A stretch of DNA of 64,000 nucleotides from Pseudomonas sp. DTU_2021_1001937_2_SI_NGA_ILE_001 (GCF_032463525.1 NZ_CP135971.1:1178001-1242000), one strand, 5' to 3'. Counted from the stretch's first letter, positions 39,963-50,275 are shown. The notes: a model not told the origin generated them from the letters alone. Numbers and translations: made by a program.

Positions 39963-40189
39963 GTTCCCTCACTTGCTTGACGACACCCGACACCCGTCGG
40001 CCAGGTACAGGCGCCGATCATAGAGCGCCTGTCGGCCCCGGTATAGCACTGACAGTGCAGTCCCCTGCCCCGCATAGATCAAAAGATTCGAAGCCAGGGG
40101 CCGCTGGTCAAATTGACGAAACACCGGGCGGGCTAGACTGTCATTTATCAGGACTGCAACAGATTGCAGCAACCGTGGAGGCACTTTCT

Positions 40190-40366
40190 ATGAGCCTGGA
40201 AATGACCATCGTGATGTTGATCGCCGCCTGGCTGGCCGTGGCCTGCGCCATGCTGTGGGGCGTGTTGCGCATCGCTCGCCGCCATCAACAGTCCAACCGC
40301 CAGGCGCAGCAGGTTCGCCCACAACCTGCAAGACCGCACGCGCAACGGCCTGTGACGGCTCACTGA
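40190..40366 (+). CDS. Small single-helix membrane protein (58 aa)
   Basis: 58 residues: one N-terminal helix (TIVMLIAAWLAVACAMLWGVL, about 6-26) and a basic, Gln/Pro-rich cytoplasmic tail (RRHQQSNRQAQQVRPQ...). GGAGG lies 11 bases before the ATG at 40190 and an intrinsic terminator follows, which supports a real gene. No named family recognised. Confidence 0.6.
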   Translation: MSLEMTIVMLIAAWLAVACAMLWGVLRIARRHQQSNRQAQQVRPQPARPHAQRPVTAH

Positions 40367-40390
40367 TCCTTATCCAGCCCCCTGTAGGTA

Positions 40391-40430
40391 AAACGGTCGG
40401 TTCCGGTCACGGAACCGACCGTTTCTTTTT
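40391..40430 (+). terminator. Intrinsic terminator after the 58-aa gene
   Basis: Perfect 14-bp stem AAACGGTCGGTTCC / GGAACCGACCGTTT with a 6-base loop, followed by CTTTTT. Confidence 0.92.
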
Positions 40431-40456
40431 CCGCCTCGGCCTCGACAGCCTCAGGC

Positions 40457-41203
40457 TCAGGCTGCCTCACCTCGCTTGCGCCTGGCACGGCGGGCCATCA
40501 TGTTGAGCAGTTCGATCAGCGCCGAGAAGCTCATGGCGGCGTACACGTAGCCCTTGGGCACATGGGCTCCGAAGCCCTCGGCAATCAGCGTCATGCCGAT
40601 CATGATCAGGAACCCCAGGGCCAGCATCACCACCGTAGGGTTGTCATGGATGAACTTGGCCAACGGGTCGGCAGCCACCAGCATGACCACCACGGCACTG
40701 ACCACGGCAATGATCATGATCGGCAAGTGTTCGGTCATGCCCACCGCCGTGATGATGCTGTCGATGGAGAACACCAGATCAAGCATGAGGATCTGTGTAA
40801 TGGCCGCGCCCATGTTCAGAGTGACCTTGCCACCCACCGATGCCTCCTTCTCGGCGCTGTGTTCCATGCTGTGGTGGATCTCGGTGGTCGCCTTCCAGAC
40901 CAGGAACAGGCCACCGGCGATGAGGATCATGTCCTTCCAGGAGAACATCTGACCGAACACTTCCAGTATCGGCTCGGTGAGCTGGACGATCCACGCCACG
41001 GTGCTGAGCAGGCCCAGACGCATGAACAGTGCCATGCCGATGCCCAGCCGACGCGCCTTGGCGCGCTGATGCTCGGGAAGCTTGTTGGTGAGGATCGAAA
41101 TGAAGATCAGGTTATCGATGCCAAGCACGACTTCCATGACCACCAGTGTTGCCAGCGCCACCCAGGCCGCGGGACTTGTTGCAAGTTCCAACAGGTATTC
41201 CAT
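40457..41203 (-). CDS. TerC family integral membrane protein
   Basis: 248 residues, TerC family: [18 protein letters not shown] with the conserved acidic ExxxGxDN helix motif, and the second half [18 protein letters not shown] with the matching DxxFSxDS motif, about seven helices. Related proteins are linked to metal (Mn/Ca) efflux and metal loading of exoenzymes; the exact substrate here is unknown. The small lipoprotein gene 41237-41479 lies 33 bases upstream in the same direction and may be cotranscribed. Confidence 0.92.
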   Translation of the reverse strand: MEYLLELATSPAAWVALATLVVMEVVLGIDNLIFISILTNKLPEHQRAKARRLGIGMALFMRLGLLSTVAWIVQLTEPILEVFGQMFSWKDMILIAGGLFLVWKATTEIHHSMEHSAEKEASVGGKVTLNMGAAITQILMLDLVFSIDSIITAVGMTEHLPIMIIAVVSAVVVMLVAADPLAKFIHDNPTVVMLALGFLIMIGMTLIAEGFGAHVPKGYVYAAMSFSALIELLNMMARRARRKRGEAA

Positions 41204-41236
41204 GACTTATATCCTGCGTGTGTTCAAGTGGGTGAA

Positions 41237-41479
41237 TCAGCTGTCCTTGCCGGCCTGCTCGGCCTTCGGCTCGGGCTTGTCTGCCGGCTCAAGCACCGAC
41301 AGCTCCTGACGGGCATCTTCCAGGGCCTTGGTAGCCGCCTTGTGCGTATCGTCGACGGCCTGCCTGGCCGACTCGGCCGCCGTGTCGAGCAACTGCTTGC
41401 CGGACGACTCGACCTGATCACAACCACTGACTACGACCAGCGAGCCTGCCAACAGTGCTATGTATAGAGCGCTTTTCAT
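41237..41479 (-). CDS. Small lipoprotein
   Basis: 80 residues. Signal peptide MKSALYIALLAGSLVVVSGC with lipobox VVSGC (Cys20), then a short helix-rich charged tail (QLLDTAAESARQAVDDTHKAATKALEDA). No recognised family; the alternating Ala/charged heptad pattern suggests a helical periplasmic domain. Upstream of and in the same direction as terC. Confidence 0.75.
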   Translation of the reverse strand: MKSALYIALLAGSLVVVSGCDQVESSGKQLLDTAAESARQAVDDTHKAATKALEDARQELSVLEPADKPEPKAEQAGKDS

Positions 41480-41611
41480 GACGTCCTCGATCTCTGCTGC
41501 CGGGCGATGGATGAGTGCCGCGGCGTTGAGGCGATTCTAGTCAGCTTGAAACATCCGGAAAATTCGTATTTACAAGTTATATACTTCGGTTTTTACGAAG
41601 TGATGATCGTC

Positions 41612-42508
41612 ATGCTCAATTATCGTCAGCTGCACTACTTCTGGGTGGTCGCCCGCACCGGCAGCATCGTGCGCGCCTGCGAGCAGTTGAACCTCACCGC
41701 ACAGACCATCAGCGGGCAGATCAGCCTGCTGGAAGACAGCCTGGGCGTGGACCTTTTCCAGCGCGTTGGCCGCCAGCTGGAGCTGACCGAAGCCGGACGC
41801 CTGGCCCTGCCCTACGCCGAACAGATGTTCCAGCTGGGCCATGAACTGGAAAGCCTGCTGCGCTCGCAGCCGGGCGAGCAGCACACGCTGTTTCGCATCG
41901 GCGTGGCCGATGTGGTGCCCAAGTCCATCGTCTACCGCCTGATCGCCCCCACCATGCAGTTGAACGAGCCGATCCGCATCACCTGCCGCGAAGACAAGCT
42001 GGAAAGGCTGCTGGCCGACCTGGCCATCCAGCGCCTGGACATGGTGGTTTCCGACAGTCCCATGCCACCGCACCTGGACATCCGTGGGCACAGTCAGAAA
42101 CTGGGTGAATGCGGGGTGAGCTTCTTCGCCACCGAAGCGGTCGAGCAACGCCTTGCCGGCGACTTCCCGGCGAACCTGGACAACGCTCCCCTGCTGATCC
42201 CCGGCCAGGACACGGTGGTACGCGGGCGGTTGATGCGCTGGTTCGCGGAACACAAACTCAGGCCGCGAATCATCGGCGAGTTCGACGACAGCGCGCTGAT
42301 GCAAGCCTTCGGCCGCTCCGGCAGCGGCGTATTCGTGGCGCCCAGCGTGATTGCCAGCGAAGTGCAGGCGCAATACGGCGTACGGCTGATCGGCCAGACC
42401 GATGCGGTAAGCGAGTCGTTCTACGCCATCACCGTGGAGCGCAAGGTCAGCCACCCCGGCGTGGTCGCGATCACCGAGGCGGCGCGCAGCAAGCTGTTCA
42501 GCGACTGA
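41612..42508 (+). CDS. nhaR: LysR-type regulator NhaR
   Basis: 298 residues. N-terminal winged helix MLNYRQLHYFWVVARTGSIV, with AQTISGQISLLEDSLG as the recognition region, and an effector domain with GECGVSFF, LLIPGQDTVVRG and GEFDDSALMQAFG, all features of NhaR (activator of Na+/H+ antiporter genes) rather than generic LysR. Start ATG 41612 chosen because NhaR proteins begin at this motif; an ATG at 41603 is also in frame. No nhaA lies adjacent, so its target is elsewhere in the genome. Confidence 0.9.
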   Translation: MLNYRQLHYFWVVARTGSIVRACEQLNLTAQTISGQISLLEDSLGVDLFQRVGRQLELTEAGRLALPYAEQMFQLGHELESLLRSQPGEQHTLFRIGVADVVPKSIVYRLIAPTMQLNEPIRITCREDKLERLLADLAIQRLDMVVSDSPMPPHLDIRGHSQKLGECGVSFFATEAVEQRLAGDFPANLDNAPLLIPGQDTVVRGRLMRWFAEHKLRPRIIGEFDDSALMQAFGRSGSGVFVAPSVIASEVQAQYGVRLIGQTDAVSESFYAITVERKVSHPGVVAITEAARSKLFSD

Positions 42509-42515
42509 CCTGGCG

Positions 42516-43661
42516 TCACGCCGGCAGGCGCCCGGCGTCTTTGAGCATGGCCAGGGCAAGCAGCACCGACAGGCCGATGATCAGCGCCGCCACCATGCCG
42601 ACGCTGGCCAGCCCCAGGTTGTCGATGACCCGACCACCGATCAGCGCCCCCAGGCCGATGCCCAGATTACCACCTGCCACATTCAGCGAAGCGGCAAAGG
42701 CCGGCGCCTGGGGCGCGGCCTTCATCAGCCGTACGTGGCAGACGAGAAACAGCGCAGCCTGAGTGATGCCCCACAGGGTCAGCGTCGCCGCCAGTGCCGG
42801 TAGCGAACCGATGCTGGGCACCACCGCCAGCACACCGGTGGCCAGCAGCACGCAGAAGAACAGGCTGGCCAGCAACGGGTGCCTGTCGACCATCCGCCCA
42901 CCCCAGGCGTTGCCCAACAGGCCCACCGCACCGAAACCCATCAGGCACCACCCCACCAACGCACCATCGAAACCCGCCAAGCGTTCGAGGATGTCGGCCA
43001 GGTAGGTGTACGCCGTGAACATGCCGCTGAATACCAGCACCGACAACAACACGTGCCCCAGCAGTCGCGGACTGCGCAACAGCCCGAGCTGCCTGCGCAT
43101 CGAGGCGGGCGCAAAAGGCTGACTGGCAGGCAGCCAGATCACCAATGAGCAGGCCTTGAGCAGCGCCAGCGCGCCCACTACCGCGAACGCTGCGCGCCAG
43201 CCGAAGGCATCGCTGATCAGCGTACCGACCGGAATGCCGAACACCATGGCCAGGATGATGCCTACGCCGAATCGCGCCACAGCGCGTCCGGCCTGGTCCG
43301 GGCCGGCCAGGTTAACGACCGTTTCGCTGGCCAGCGACCAGAACACCGGCAAGGCCAAGGCCGGCAGCAGCCGTGCCAGGGCCATGACCCCATAACTGGG
43401 GGCCAAGGACGCGAGCAGGTTGGACACCCCGAACACCAGCAGCATACCGATGAACAACCGCTTGCGTTCGAAACGGGAAAAGTAGGCGGTCAACAGCGGG
43501 CCGAGCGCTGCAACGGTGAAGGCGAACAGGGTGACTAGCAGACCGGCCTGGGAAATCGACACCTCAAGGTCCCTGGCCAGGGCCGGCAAGAGCCCAACGA
43601 TGACGAACTCCGTGGTCACCACCGTGAAACCGGCGGCCGACAACAGGTAGACGGGCAACAT
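42516..43661 (-). CDS. MFS transporter (DHA1 family)
   Basis: 381 residues, about twelve helices, with GLLPALARDL in helix 1, the loop SRFERKRLFIG (the basic motif A position), and GIPVGTLISDAFGWR. Layout matches small DHA1 drug/sugar efflux pumps of the AraJ/YdhP type. Convergent with nhaR, whose stop is 8 bases away. Substrate not deducible. Confidence 0.88.
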   Translation of the reverse strand: MLPVYLLSAAGFTVVTTEFVIVGLLPALARDLEVSISQAGLLVTLFAFTVAALGPLLTAYFSRFERKRLFIGMLLVFGVSNLLASLAPSYGVMALARLLPALALPVFWSLASETVVNLAGPDQAGRAVARFGVGIILAMVFGIPVGTLISDAFGWRAAFAVVGALALLKACSLVIWLPASQPFAPASMRRQLGLLRSPRLLGHVLLSVLVFSGMFTAYTYLADILERLAGFDGALVGWCLMGFGAVGLLGNAWGGRMVDRHPLLASLFFCVLLATGVLAVVPSIGSLPALAATLTLWGITQAALFLVCHVRLMKAAPQAPAFAASLNVAGGNLGIGLGALIGGRVIDNLGLASVGMVAALIIGLSVLLALAMLKDAGRLPA

Positions 43662-43966
43662 GGAAAAACTCCAGATACAGACGCCACCCGGTTGAGGGCG
43701 TCAGGTGAAACGCCAGGCACGCAGCCCGGCGAAGAACGGCAGGTGGAACATGCGGCTGGGCGATGCTGTCGGTATGACAGCCACGCATCGACGCGCTCGG
43801 CATCCAAGAACACCCTTAACACAGACGTCGGGAACAAGCGCCCGGCAAGGAACGATGAATCAGGGTACCTGCGGTCGGGTCGGCCCTCGTACCTTGCGAA
43901 GCGCCTCTACTCGCTGTCCACTCTGTTACAATTTGCAACTTACTTACTAAAAGGAACTAAAGCACG
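43662..43966. promoter_or_regulatory. Promoter-containing region between MFS and lipoprotein genes
   Basis: 305 bases. A TACAAT hexamer (43927-43932), about 35 bases before the lipoprotein start, is a candidate -10 box, and AAAGGAACT at 43949-43957 is the ribosome binding site. No paired -35 element at 17 bases. The rest has no supported gene. Confidence 0.4.
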
Positions 43967-44251
43967 ATGAAAGTCGCTTCCCGCCTGAAAATTTCCGCCG
44001 TTCTCCTGACCTCCCTGCTTCTGGCCGCCTGCGGCAAATCCGTCGAGGGCACCTACACCGTCGCTTCCGGCCCGGTGAAGGGCGTCAAGCTGACCCTGGG
44101 CAAGGAAAAGTTCTCCTTCGAAACAGGCGCCAGCGGCACTTACGAGGTCAGCGGCGACAATGTGATTTTCACTGGCATGACCTTCAACGGCACGATGCAC
44201 ATTGAAGGCAAAAACCTGGTCAATGACAAATGGCGCTTTGAACGCGACTGA
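43967..44251 (+). CDS. Small lipoprotein of unknown function
   Basis: 94 residues. Signal peptide with lipobox LLLAACG (Cys22), then a compact all-beta domain (SVEGTYTVASGPVKGVKLTL, TYEVSGDNVIFTGMTFNGT). This looks like a single small beta-barrel or sandwich of the outer membrane inner leaflet. AAAGGAAC precedes the ATG. Not recognised as a named family. Confidence 0.8.
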   Translation: MKVASRLKISAVLLTSLLLAACGKSVEGTYTVASGPVKGVKLTLGKEKFSFETGASGTYEVSGDNVIFTGMTFNGTMHIEGKNLVNDKWRFERD

Positions 44252-44484
44252 TACCCTGACTCGCTGAGTCCGACAACAAGGGGGGGGCGATCCCATCGCG
44301 CCAAATCGCCGCCCCACTTGAGCCCAACACCCTGTAACAGGTCATTTCGCCTCATTCACGCGACCTCTGCGCGAGACTCATCTGCAGCCCCCTTATGGCG
44401 CAGCCCTTTCAGCCCCCTTTCCAAACTGCACACGACTGCGCCTTTGCAATAAACTGGCAGCCTGCCACTGTTCAGGAAGCGCCC

Positions 44485-45135
44485 ATGTCCACGCCATCCA
44501 CCCCAGCCGAAACCACCGAAGCCCTGCAGTTGGACGCCGTCCAAGTCAGGATTCTCGGCAGCCTGATCGAAAAGCAGGCCACCAGCCCGGAACACTACCC
44601 TCTTACGCTCAACGCTCTGATGCTGGCCTGTAATCAGAAGACCAGCCGCGAGCCGGTGATGAACCTGACCCAGGCGCAGGTCGGGCAGGCGCTGCGCAGC
44701 CTCGAAAACCTAGGGCTGGCGCGCCTGGTCATGGGTAGCCGCGCCGACCGCTGGGAGCACCGCGTCGATCGGCACCTGGAATTGGTGCCGGCCCAACTGA
44801 TCCTCACCGGCCTGCTGTTGTTGCGCGGCCCGCAGACCGTTAACGAACTGCTGACCCGCAGCCAGCGCATGCACGACTTCGACGATGCCGGTCAGGTCGT
44901 CCACCAACTCGAACGCCTGATCGCCCGTGGCCTGGCGATTCTCCTGCCGCGCCAGGGCGGCCAGCGTGAAGACCGCTACATGCACAGCCTGGGCAGCGAA
45001 GAAGACCTGCAGGAACTGCTCAGTCAGCGGCAGAGCGCCCCGGAACGCTCTGCCTCAGCCAGCAGCGACCGCCTCGATGAGCTAGAGGCGCGCATTGCGG
45101 CGCTCGAAGAACGCCTGGCACACCTGGAAGGCTGA
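44485..45135 (+). CDS. yceH: YceH/DUF480 family protein
   Basis: 216 residues of the DUF480 family: [39 protein letters not shown] and a second winged-helix-like half ([18 protein letters not shown]), then a C-terminal coiled coil ([21 protein letters not shown]). Two tandem winged helices suggest DNA or nucleic acid binding; function is unknown. The ATG at 44485 is preceded by AGGAAGCGCCC. Confidence 0.9.
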   Translation: MSTPSTPAETTEALQLDAVQVRILGSLIEKQATSPEHYPLTLNALMLACNQKTSREPVMNLTQAQVGQALRSLENLGLARLVMGSRADRWEHRVDRHLELVPAQLILTGLLLLRGPQTVNELLTRSQRMHDFDDAGQVVHQLERLIARGLAILLPRQGGQREDRYMHSLGSEEDLQELLSQRQSAPERSASASSDRLDELEARIAALEERLAHLEG

Positions 45136-45137
45136 AT

Positions 45138-45950
45138 TCAGCCGCGAGCGAACGCTGCCGCCCGCTGGTACTGCTCGTCACTCGGACGCACGCCGGTGTA
45201 CAGAACGAACTGCTCCAGCGCCTGAATGGCCGCCACCTGGTCACCCGTGATCAGGCGCTTGCCCAGTCGCTGGCCTGCCTGGATCAGTGGCGTCAACGCT
45301 GGCGTGGCGACCACGTCAAAAAGCGTATCGGCCGCCTCGATGGCCTGCATCTCGAAGGCCAGTTCGTCGGCACAGTCCCCAGCCATCCCCAAGGGCGTGA
45401 CATTCACCAGCAACGGCGGGCGCTCATCGCCCAGCGTCGGCTGCCAGCGCAGGCCGCAGGTCTCGGCCAGCTGCCGGCCAGCGCGCTCATTGCGGGCGAC
45501 GATCAGACCCTCGTCGAAGCCGGCATCACGCATGGCGCAGGCCACGGCCTTGGCCATACCGCCACTGCCACGCAAGGCGAAGGGCGTACGCGGCACCGCA
45601 TGGCTGTCGAGCAACTGCGCCACAGCGAGGTAATCGGTGTTGTAGGCCTTGAGATGACCAGCGGTATTGACGATGGTGTTGATCGAGTCGATGGCCGCCG
45701 CCGACGCGTCCAGTTCATCGACCAGTTCGATGCAGGCTTCCTTGAACGGCATGGACACACCACAGCCCCGGATACCCAATGCGCGCATGCCGGCCACGGC
45801 GCCAGGCAAGTCAGTGGGGGCGAAGGCCTTGTAGTAATAGTCAAGTTGCAGTTCGCGGTACAGGAAGTTGTGAAAACGCACCCCGAAGTTGCCCGGGCGA
45901 GCGGCGAGGGACATACAGAGCACGGTGTCCCTGCTGGCAGTAATGGGCAT
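45138..45950 (-). CDS. Shikimate dehydrogenase-like protein
   Basis: 270 residues of the shikimate/quinate dehydrogenase superfamily. SMPFKE and NTDY motifs bind shikimate in true enzymes; GSGGMAKA is the Rossmann glycine-rich loop and VNVTPLGM is the C-terminal motif. The SKTP part of the N-terminal substrate site is altered (CMSLAARPGNFG), as in the SdhL (shikimate dehydrogenase-like) branch, so this is probably not the housekeeping AroE. Convergent with yceH, stops 2 bases apart. Confidence 0.82.
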   Translation of the reverse strand: MPITASRDTVLCMSLAARPGNFGVRFHNFLYRELQLDYYYKAFAPTDLPGAVAGMRALGIRGCGVSMPFKEACIELVDELDASAAAIDSINTIVNTAGHLKAYNTDYLAVAQLLDSHAVPRTPFALRGSGGMAKAVACAMRDAGFDEGLIVARNERAGRQLAETCGLRWQPTLGDERPPLLVNVTPLGMAGDCADELAFEMQAIEAADTLFDVVATPALTPLIQAGQRLGKRLITGDQVAAIQALEQFVLYTGVRPSDEQYQRAAAFARG

Positions 45951-46172
45951 ATGAATCTCCCGAACGGTATTGGATTAAAGCTGCGGCGCAGGCGTAAACT
46001 GGCAGCGACGAACGAAGCAGACAGCCGTTTGTCGCCCTGTCCCACGACCTTACACAAACTTTACTTTACGGCTTCGCAGATTGAACACTTTCGTGGTCTT
46101 AGTATTAACCCCGTGGCAGCACCAGAGCCTGGTGCCGTGCGACAACGGGTCGAAAGCCGAGGAACTACCGTC

Positions 46173-46523
46173 ATGATTCGTCATTTACCCAAGATCGCCC
46201 TGTTAGTAGGTGCCCTCGCTCTGGCGACTCAAGCCAATGCGGGCGGCCGAGGCTGGGGAGGTCCGGCGATAGCGGGAGCGATTGTCGGCGCCGCCGTGGT
46301 AGGTGCCGCCGTGGCCAACAGCCACGACCGTACGGTCTACGTCGAGCGCGAGCCGGTCTATGTCCAGCCGCGCACCGTGTACTACGCACCGCCGCCTCCA
46401 CCGGTCTATTATCAGCCGGCACCGGTATACGAGGTCGTGGAACGCTATCCGGCGCCGGTCTACTACCGTCACTACGGTCCGCCACCACCACCGGCCTACT
46501 ACGGCCCTCCTCACCGCTGGTGA
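46173..46523 (+). CDS. Secreted Pro/Tyr-rich protein
   Basis: 116 residues: signal peptide (about 1-23, cleavage after ANA), a glycine-zipper-like helix (GGPAIAGAIVGAAVVGAAVA, about 28-47), and a C-terminal Pro/Tyr/Val repeat rich tail with PPPPPVYYQPAPVYEVV. Composition suggests an envelope or surface-associated protein, possibly stress related. ATG 46173 follows GAGGAACTACCG. No named family. Confidence 0.8.
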   Translation: MIRHLPKIALLVGALALATQANAGGRGWGGPAIAGAIVGAAVVGAAVANSHDRTVYVEREPVYVQPRTVYYAPPPPPVYYQPAPVYEVVERYPAPVYYRHYGPPPPPAYYGPPHRW

Positions 46524-46534
46524 AGACACCCTGG

Positions 46535-46565
46535 AACCCCGCCCTTTGGCGGGGTTTCCTTTTTC
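46535..46565 (+). terminator. Intrinsic terminator after the Pro/Tyr-rich gene
   Basis: Stem AACCCCGCC / GGCGGGGTT with loop CTTT and T-rich tail TTTCCTTTTT. Confidence 0.92.
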
Positions 46566-46741
46566 AGCCGCACGACCCTCAATCAGGCCGGACGGCTGAA
46601 GCCGTTCCTGCGGCGTCAGACAACACTTACCGTTGACCGTCCGCGCGCCAATACATGGATCAATGACCACTATCGAGCAGGTTGATTTCTGCCTGCCGGG
46701 ACCCTTGCGTAGAGTGAAGCCATCGATTGACGGAGGCATCC

Positions 46742-46924
46742 ATGAGCAAGGTTCAAATCATGTCGGTGGTCGGCAGCGCCGTCCCCGTCTCACTGCGTGA
46801 ACAGGGGCTGCTGGCCTGCTGGTACCTGATGCGTGACGGCGAGCCCGTCGACGGTCCATTCACCTCGCTGCCGGTCGCCCAGGCCCGGCACCTGCAGCTG
46901 GCCAGCCACGTGCTGAACAGCTGA
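46742..46924 (+). CDS. Small uncharacterised protein (60 aa)
   Basis: 60 residues beginning MSKVQIMSVV, then a soluble beta-alpha-like segment (LACWYLMRDGEPVDGPFTS). GGAGGC lies 4 bases before the ATG at 46742. Resembles the numerous short pseudomonad proteins of unknown role; a 5-residue longer start at 46727 is possible but lacks a better ribosome site. Confidence 0.6.
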   Translation: MSKVQIMSVVGSAVPVSLREQGLLACWYLMRDGEPVDGPFTSLPVAQARHLQLASHVLNS

Positions 46925-46933
46925 ACACGCCTG

Positions 46934-47494
46934 CTAGAGACGCTCGGCGATGACCACGATGATCTGACAACGCTGTGCCAGCTTCTGCAGACGCCGCTCC
47001 ACAGCGGCGTACACGGTGCGGTCGCTACGACCGCTTTCCAGTTCGTCGATCAGGTCTCCAGCCACCTGGCGCAACTCGTGGACCACGACAATACGGTCGT
47101 CGTTGAGATCGTGCTTGTGGGACTCGAACAGACGGTGCAGATAATCCTGCAGCATGAACTTGAGATGATGCCGGTCACTGGCCCGCAGGTGCATCAGGTT
47201 AAGGTTGATGCGCCCCTGCATCTCGGTCAGCTCCGCACACAGATACTGGACCCGCCGGGCATAGCCGATTTCTCGTTCGCGCAGTTGTCGCTGCGCTTCC
47301 CTGGCCTGCTGGGCACGTTGAATCGCCGGTACCGCAACGGCCATCAGCAGCGCGACGACCACGCCCGTGGCCTGCACCCAGCCCGCCCAGTCCACCGGCT
47401 TGATGAAAAAGCCCGCTCCCAGCATGAGTACCGTCAAAGCTATCGCTGCGATGACCAGGAGCATGTAATCCTTGCCGACCAACCCTTTGGGCAT
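46934..47494 (-). CDS. Two-helix membrane protein with coiled-coil domain
   Basis: 186 residues: two transmembrane helices (about 11-30 and 40-60), then a helical soluble domain rich in Arg/Gln (AIQRAQQAREAQRQLRERE) and a C-terminal helical segment. No enzyme signature. Function unknown. ATG 47494 has AAGGAGTCGGGTA as ribosome binding site, preferred to the upstream ATG at 47515. Confidence 0.72.
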   Translation of the reverse strand: MPKGLVGKDYMLLVIAAIALTVLMLGAGFFIKPVDWAGWVQATGVVVALLMAVAVPAIQRAQQAREAQRQLREREIGYARRVQYLCAELTEMQGRINLNLMHLRASDRHHLKFMLQDYLHRLFESHKHDLNDDRIVVVHELRQVAGDLIDELESGRSDRTVYAAVERRLQKLAQRCQIIVVIAERL

Positions 47495-47831
47495 TACCCG
47501 ACTCCTTACTTCCAAGTTCTTCGAATGGCGTGGATGCTAATCGCTGCAGGTGCCGCGCGCCATGACTATCGAAATACCCGCGTGCTTATTGCAATACCCC
47601 GACTGTGCCGACCGCCACGGGTCTGGATCGCGGCCAGGGCCGGCGGCCCAGGTAATAAGCGGCTATCGTGAGCAAATACTTGCTGCCTACTTAACAGTGT
47701 CTGAATGAACAGGCTATTTATCCGGCAGCGCGGCAATTGCAGGCTACGCCCATCGACTTTAGTCGAAGGCTGCTTCTAGAATGCACGCCTTATGCCCCTG
47801 CCGTCGTGCATCCACGCACACTACCGAGTGA
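47495..47831. other. Intergenic region before pbpG
   Basis: 337 bases between divergent genes. No convincing open frame; it must hold the pbpG promoter but no clear boxes were identified. Confidence 0.4.
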
Positions 47832-48776
47832 GTGTTGTTCTTGAAAATCCGTATTTGTGTATTGAGCATCCTGTTTGCCGTTACCGGACCCCTGTTCGCA
47901 AGCGCACAGGCCAGCGAGCCTGTTGCACTGAATCGCGACCCGGCCAATCTGCATCTGGCCTCGGGCAGCACCATGGTCGTCGACCTGCAGACCAACAAGG
48001 TCATCTATTCCAGCAACCCCGATGTCGTGGTACCCATCGCCTCAGTGACCAAGTTGATGACCGCCATGGTCGTGCTGGATGCCAAGCAGTCGATGGATGA
48101 AGTCATTCCCGTCGACATTTCCCAGACCAAGGAAATGAAAGGCGTATTTTCCCGCGTCAAGCTGGGCAGCCAACTGAGTCGGCGCGACATGTTGCTGATC
48201 ACCCTGATGTCCTCGGAAAACCGCGCAGCAGCGAGCCTGGCGCACAGCTATCCGGGCGGTTACCCCGCCTTCATCCAGGCAATGAACGCCAAAGCCAAGG
48301 CCCTGGGCATGAAGCACACCGCCTACGTGGAGCCGACCGGGCTGTCGGTGTACAACGTGTCGACCGCACGCGACCTTACCAAACTAATCATGGAGGCGCG
48401 CAAATACCCGCTGCTCAGCGAGCTGAGCACCACCGAAGAGAAGACCGTGCGTTTCACCAAGCCCACCTACACCCTGGGTTTTCGCAATACCGACCACCTG
48501 GTGCATCGTGACAACTGGGACATTCGCCTGACCAAGACCGGCTTCACTAATCAGGCCGGCCATTGTCTGGTGTTGCTGACCAGCATGGCCAAGCGTCCGG
48601 TGTCGGTGGTGATCCTCGACGCATTCGGCAAGCAGACTCACTTCGCCGATGCAGCACGCCTGCGCCGCTGGCTGGAAACCGGGCAGAGCGGCCCGGTGCC
48701 GGCGGTGGCCCTGCAATACAAGAAGGAAAAGAACCTGTCGATCCGCCAGAACGGCCTGCAACAGGCCAAGGAATGA
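47832..48776 (+). CDS. pbpG: D-alanyl-D-alanine endopeptidase (PBP7/8 type)
   Basis: 314 residues with a cleavable signal peptide (about 1-27). Active-site motifs: SVTK (Ser71, Lys74; SxxK), SEN (SxN) in MSSENRAA, and KTG in [11 protein letters not shown]. This is the low-molecular-weight PBP that cleaves peptidoglycan cross-links in the periplasm. GTG at 47832 begins [10 protein letters not shown]; a TTG at 47841 (KIRICVLS) is an alternative. A strong terminator follows. Confidence 0.92.
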   Translation: MLFLKIRICVLSILFAVTGPLFASAQASEPVALNRDPANLHLASGSTMVVDLQTNKVIYSSNPDVVVPIASVTKLMTAMVVLDAKQSMDEVIPVDISQTKEMKGVFSRVKLGSQLSRRDMLLITLMSSENRAAASLAHSYPGGYPAFIQAMNAKAKALGMKHTAYVEPTGLSVYNVSTARDLTKLIMEARKYPLLSELSTTEEKTVRFTKPTYTLGFRNTDHLVHRDNWDIRLTKTGFTNQAGHCLVLLTSMAKRPVSVVILDAFGKQTHFADAARLRRWLETGQSGPVPAVALQYKKEKNLSIRQNGLQQAKE

Positions 48777-48786
48777 TCCGATTCTG

Positions 48787-48834
48787 AAACGCCAGCGGCC
48801 CGGGGAGCCTCACTCCCCGGGCCGCTGGCGTTTT
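48787..48834 (+). terminator. Strong terminator between pbpG and the aldehyde dehydrogenase
   Basis: Perfect inverted repeat of about 20 bp starting AAACGCCAGCGGCCC, 5-base loop, followed by TTTTA; located between convergent genes. Confidence 0.92.
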
Positions 48835-48844
48835 ACGCTGGCGG

Positions 48845-50275
48845 TCAGCCGGACTGCGTGACCAGCTTGGTGTTGAGGTAGGCCTCGATGGCCTCGGTCC
48901 CCCCTTCAGAGCCATAACCGGAATCCTTGATGCCACCGAACGGCACCTCCGGCAGGCCGATACCCTGATGGTTGATGCTCAGCATACCGGCCTCGATGCC
49001 ATAGCTGAGCGCCTGGGCGGTCTTGATCGAAGTGGTGAAGGCGTAGGACGCCAGCCCGTATGGCACGCGGTTGGATTCGGCAATCGCTTCCTCCACGCTG
49101 TCGAAAGGCACCAGCAAGGCCACGGGACCGAACGGCTCGTCGTTCATGATGCGCATCGCGGGAGTCAGCCCGCTGAGAACCGTCGGCTCGAAGAACCAGC
49201 CATCGCCCTCGATGGCCTTGCCGCCGGTCTCCAGCTTCGCGCCCTGGCGGACCGCATCTTCGACCAACTCGCGCAGCGCCGGCGCCCGACGCTCGTTGGC
49301 CAACGGCCCCATGGTGGTGGTGCTGTCCAAACCATCGCCCACCTGTACCTCACGGGTCAGGCCGACGAACTTCTCGACGAATTGCTCGAAAACCGGGCGC
49401 TGCACCAGTATGCGCGTTGGCGACACGCAGACCTGCCCGGCATTGCGGAACTTGGCGGTGGCCAGGGTACGTGCAGCCAGATCCAGGTCGGCATCGGCGA
49501 AGACCAGTGCCGGGGCGTGGCCCCCCAACTCCATGGTCGCGCGCTTCATGTGCTGCCCGGCCAATGCCGCCAGTTGCTTGCCCACCGGCGTGGAGCCGGT
49601 GAAGGTGACCTTGCGGATGACCGGATGAGGAATCAGGTAGCCGGAGATCTGCGCCGGGTCGCCATACACCAGACCGATCACCCCAGCCGGCACACCGGCG
49701 TCATGGAACGCACGGATCAGCTCAGCCGGCGATGCCGGGGTTTCTTCCGGAGCCTTGACGATGATCGAGCAACCGGCCGCCAGGGCCGACGACAGCTTGC
49801 GCACCACTTGGTTGATGGGGAAGTTCCAGGGCGTGAACGCCGCGACAGGGCCTACCGGCTCCTTGATGACCTTCTGCTCAACGCTGGCATTGCGCGACGG
49901 AACCAGACGGCCGTAGCTGCGCCGGCCTTCTTCGGCCAGCCAGTCGATGATATCGGCCGCCGAGAGGGTCTCGGCACGTGCTTCAGCGAGCGGCTTGCCC
50001 TGCTCCTGGGTCATGATCCTGGCGATGGCGTCGGCGCGCTCGCGCATCAGCACGGCGGCCTGGCGCATGATCTTGTAGCGTTCGAAAGCCGGCGTGGCGC
50101 GCCAGGTGGCAAAACCGCGCTCGGCAGCGGCGAGTGCGTCGTCCAGGTCGGCGATGTCGGCATGGGCGACCTGACCGATGACTTTCCCGGTGGCCGGGTT
50201 GACTACAGGCTGGGTACGGCCTTCGCGAGCGGCACGCCACTGGCCATCTATATACAGCTGTACATCAGGATACAT
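48845..50275 (-). CDS. NAD(P)-dependent aldehyde dehydrogenase (succinate-semialdehyde type)
   Basis: 476 residues of the aldehyde dehydrogenase superfamily. Catalytic Cys in GQVCVSPTR, general base Glu in ELGGHAP, cofactor motif [10 protein letters not shown], and NFP in TPWNFPINQ. The [10 protein letters not shown] and [12 protein letters not shown] motifs resemble the GabD/alpha-ketoglutarate semialdehyde branch, but the substrate cannot be fixed from sequence alone. ATG 50275 ([12 protein letters not shown]) chosen over 50350, which lacks family signal. Confidence 0.88.
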   Translation of the reverse strand: MYPDVQLYIDGQWRAAREGRTQPVVNPATGKVIGQVAHADIADLDDALAAAERGFATWRATPAFERYKIMRQAAVLMRERADAIARIMTQEQGKPLAEARAETLSAADIIDWLAEEGRRSYGRLVPSRNASVEQKVIKEPVGPVAAFTPWNFPINQVVRKLSSALAAGCSIIVKAPEETPASPAELIRAFHDAGVPAGVIGLVYGDPAQISGYLIPHPVIRKVTFTGSTPVGKQLAALAGQHMKRATMELGGHAPALVFADADLDLAARTLATAKFRNAGQVCVSPTRILVQRPVFEQFVEKFVGLTREVQVGDGLDSTTTMGPLANERRAPALRELVEDAVRQGAKLETGGKAIEGDGWFFEPTVLSGLTPAMRIMNDEPFGPVALLVPFDSVEEAIAESNRVPYGLASYAFTTSIKTAQALSYGIEAGMLSINHQGIGLPEVPFGGIKDSGYGSEGGTEAIEAYLNTKLVTQSG

